Of a stretch of 7,647 nucleotides of DNA, positions 5,993-7,647 are shown one piece after another; position 1 is the first letter of the stretch; the number at the start of each line of letters is the position of its first letter. This DNA is from an uncultured Clostridia bacterium. GTDB taxonomy: Bacteria > Bacillota > Clostridia > Christensenellales > Borkfalkiaceae. Under the pieces are notes generated by a model. The model was given only the letters and a program-made list of their open reading frames with translations. It searched no databases and was not told the origin of the DNA. The stretch is taken from contig CAMWWA010000056.1 in the NCBI GenBank assembly GCA_947177825.1, positions 1-7,647 on the forward strand. Reading direction: 5' to 3'. A program made the position numbers and the translations under genes.

Positions 5993-6024
5993 AAAAAGAA
6001 GACAGTTTTAACTGTCTTCTTTTT
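5993..6024 (+). terminator. Rho-independent terminator after tRNA-Ser
   Basis: Perfect 15-base arms, AAAAAGAAGACAGTT and its complement, with a two-base centre (an effective 4-6 base loop). The 3' arm ends in TTTTT, which serves as the U-tract. It begins 21 bases after the tRNA CCA end. The symmetric A and T ends mean it may also work on the minus strand. Confidence 0.85.
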
Positions 6025-6065
6025 ACGTTGCTTACTCCTCTTCGCTTTACTGGTATATATACTTC

Positions 6066-6094
6066 TTGACTTTCAGAGCGGAATAAATTATTAT
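6066..6094 (+). promoter_or_regulatory. Promoter of the lipoprotein gene
   Basis: The -35 box TTGACT (6066-6071, 5 of 6) and the -10 box TATTAT (6089-6094, 5 of 6) are 17 bases apart. The predicted start near 6101 gives a leader of about 30 bases with GGAG at 6117-6120. A 10-bp palindrome, GTATATATAC (6053-6062), lies directly upstream of the -35 box and could be a regulator site or simply AT-rich sequence. Confidence 0.65.
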
Positions 6095-6130
6095 ACTTAT
6101 ATCAAAGAAAAATCGCGGAGACTTACTCAA

Positions 6131-7114
6131 TTGAAAAGATTAAAGGTCAGGCATATATTTTTATCTGTTCTCGCCGCTCTGATTTGCGGTATTGCGGCGT
6201 TTTCGGGGTGTATCGACCTCAGTAGCAGCATAATGGCTGTAAGATCGAGGGCTGATAAACTGAGAAAAGAAATGTCAGAAAGAATAATTGCCGGTTTCAA
6301 GGAAAGCGACGTAAGCGCCGTTAAAGAACAATTTTGCACCAAGTCACAGGAGCTGCCCGACATAGACGAACAGATTGCGTATTCTTTTACTTTTATGGAC
6401 GGAAACATAGAGTCCTATAAAATAAGCGATTCGATTGGTTACGAGGGTTACGGTTCGGAATACGGAAAAGTTGACGACTATGAATTCGGCAGTGATATTT
6501 TTATTACTACCGATACCGGGAAACAATACGATGTTTATTTAAAGATTAAATATATTACGGACGAGAGCATTAAGGGATTATCTTTCTACACAATTTCCGA
6601 ACCAGGTTACAACAACTACTGTCATGCGGGATTTAACTGGGATTCGCCTTACGACGCCGAGTGCGGAAAAACTTCCGCAGAACTTATTAAGGCAATCGCC
6701 GACGGCGACGCGGAAACGATTAAAAGCTTAATGTGCCCCACTGTTTCGGAAAAAGCGGAAACGGACGGACAGATTCAAGCCGTGATAGAAGCTTTTGAAG
6801 GCAAGCCCCTATTTACGGAGCGTGACGACGGACTTTACGATTTTGCATATAATGAAAACGACTTTTCGTCCCACGCCACTTGCAAAACGATAACAGACGG
6901 CGACGGCACCCCCGTAGAAATATGGGCGAAAGTATATGCGCGCCCGATATGCACGGACGCAGGTGAAAAATACGAGCTTGAATTTGTCGCATTTTTGCAG
7001 AATGATGCCGACCCGCAACTGAAAGGCATATCTTTTATATCTCTGTCCGATTATTACGCCACAAGCAATAACACCAACGTTTCGGTTGGCGAGTGGATAA
7101 GTTTCTCGGATTGA
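6131..7114 (+). CDS. Predicted lipoprotein with two DUF5104-like repeats
   Basis: This 327-residue protein should be secreted and anchored to the outer face of the membrane. Residues 1-27 are a signal peptide: basic start KRLKVR, hydrophobic core, then FSGC with C27 as the likely lipidated cysteine. The remainder looks like one domain twice. Copy 1 (about 45-157) has RIIAGFKESDVSAVKEQFC, DIDEQI, then IKGLSFYTISE. Copy 2 (about 180-308) has LIKAIADGDAETIKSLMC, TDGQI, then LKGISFISLSD. Both copies have a helix with a repeated spacing ending in Cys (C69, C202), a DxQI turn and a KG[LI]SF strand. From memory this matches DUF5104, found in Firmicutes lipoproteins; its function is unknown. The start is TTG with GGAG ten bases upstream; no nearby ATG would keep the signal peptide. 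The gene appears to stand alone. The DUF assignment needs a profile search; the lipoprotein call is firm. Confidence 0.85.
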   Translation: MKRLKVRHIFLSVLAALICGIAAFSGCIDLSSSIMAVRSRADKLRKEMSERIIAGFKESDVSAVKEQFCTKSQELPDIDEQIAYSFTFMDGNIESYKISDSIGYEGYGSEYGKVDDYEFGSDIFITTDTGKQYDVYLKIKYITDESIKGLSFYTISEPGYNNYCHAGFNWDSPYDAECGKTSAELIKAIADGDAETIKSLMCPTVSEKAETDGQIQAVIEAFEGKPLFTERDDGLYDFAYNENDFSSHATCKTITDGDGTPVEIWAKVYARPICTDAGEKYELEFVAFLQNDADPQLKGISFISLSDYYATSNNTNVSVGEWISFSD

Positions 7115-7121
7115 CCCACAC

Positions 7122-7647
7122 TTACGTCATAAAGTCGAAAATGGAGAATTTGCGTTTGGGGGCGCGCTTTTTTACCCACTTGCTTTTGGGTATATGCTTT
7201 TTTGCGTACCCCTCTATCTCGTCCACCTCGTCGGGTTCGAGATAGCGCACCGCCTGCTCGCCGTCCCACCTGCACATAACGAAATCGTTAAGCTTGCAGA
7301 TTTTGGACACGCGGCTTTGCTCGGGAAAGACGCCTGCCAGCTCTGCCCACGAATAAAAGCTCCAGCTCGGGCTTAAAAAATGCTTTTTGCCGTCGTACGC
7401 CTTACCCCACCAAAAGGTGCTGAAAATCATTATCCATATGCCTTTATCGGACACTATGACGTGTTTTGTATACTTCCAGAACCACAGCTTTATGGTTAAA
7501 TCGACCAGCCACACAAAGACGCCCAGCCCCATAAAAAAGTACATGGCATAGTAAAACTCGTTCATGTCGTCGCGGCGGAATGCAAACTTTGCGATAACGA
7601 ACATAATTGCCGCAAGTCCCGTAAAGAGCATATATTTCCAGAAATTC
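7122..7647 (-). CDS. Membrane protein, 3' part only, unrecognised family
   Basis: The frame is open to the window edge, so the N-terminus is missing. An ATG at 7629-7631 exists but has no clear ribosome site, and the codons before it (NFWKY) read like normal membrane-protein sequence, so it is probably internal. About 175 residues are visible. Two membrane segments (around MLFTGLAAIMFVIAKFAF and AMYFFMGLGVFVWLVDLTI) are separated by a short polar loop. A soluble domain rich in Trp and aromatic residues follows (KHVIVSDKGIWIM, then DGKKHFLSPSWSFYSW), and then a basic tail (KSKWVKKRAPKRK). The pattern of two TM helices then a beta-rich domain recalls bacterial PH-like membrane proteins, but that is a guess. 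It converges on the lipoprotein gene with 7 bp between the stops and no hairpin. Confidence 0.75.
   Translation of the reverse strand, partial: NFWKYMLFTGLAAIMFVIAKFAFRRDDMNEFYYAMYFFMGLGVFVWLVDLTIKLWFWKYTKHVIVSDKGIWIMIFSTFWWGKAYDGKKHFLSPSWSFYSWAELAGVFPEQSRVSKICKLNDFVMCRWDGEQAVRYLEPDEVDEIEGYAKKHIPKSKWVKKRAPKRKFSIFDFMT

Noticed and set aside
5829..6011. A 60-codon plus-strand open frame starting before and running through the tRNA
   Set aside because: It covers the whole tRNA-Ser and the first arm of its terminator, so it is a chance frame.
1..7647. CRISPR arrays, insertion sequences, integrase or phage genes, toxin-antitoxin pairs
   Set aside because: No regularly spaced repeats, terminal inverted repeats with a transposase, or recognisable mobile or defence proteins were found. 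The tRNA gene has no integrase or duplicated 3' end nearby that would mark an attachment site.

Overview
The window looks like a chromosomal stretch from a Gram-positive bacterium of the Firmicutes, probably a Clostridia-type gut or anaerobic lineage. The basis is strong AGGAGG-type ribosome sites, sigma-A style TTGACA/TATAAT promoters in AT-rich gaps between GC-richer genes, a tRNA with encoded CCA, a CopA of the clostridial type carrying an extra C-terminal metal-binding domain, and a lipoprotein of a kind common in that phylum. The genus cannot be named. I see no phage, insertion sequence, CRISPR array or other mobile element. Most of the window is ordinary core genome with one small copper-homeostasis module.

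Left part (1-3207): two minus-strand genes. copA (500-3028) encodes a Cu(I)-exporting P1B-type ATPase with one metal-binding (HMA) domain at the N-terminus and a second, CopZ-like one fused at the C-terminus. It is followed by an ArsR/SmtB-family repressor gene (68-406) with its own promoter. The gap between copA and the divergent asnS (3029-3207) holds back-to-back promoters. Two inverted repeats sit between and over them, and one surrounds the copA -35 box exactly as an operator would. A further minus-strand promoter at the left edge points to a gene outside the window.

Middle part (3208-5762): asnS (asparaginyl-tRNA synthetase) and ppa (family I inorganic pyrophosphatase) are 5 bp apart on the plus strand and look like one operon. 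The synthetase releases pyrophosphate and the pyrophosphatase removes it. A strong hairpin after ppa is shared with a convergent minus-strand gene for an unrecognised multi-pass membrane protein. The promoter of that gene lies so close to its start codon that its mRNA should be nearly leaderless.

Right part (5763-7647): a tRNA-Ser(GGA) gene with promoter and terminator; a TTG-started lipoprotein that appears to hold two copies of a DUF5104-like domain; and, converging on it with only 7 bp between, the 3' part of an unrecognised membrane protein gene that runs off the right edge.

The points most worth a second look are in the copper module. The ATPase reads DKTAT instead of the near-invariant DKTGT at its phosphorylation site. 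The fused C-terminal chaperone domain has its own ATG and ribosome-site-like sequence. The ArsR-type regulator has lost every residue of the classical alpha-5 zinc site.
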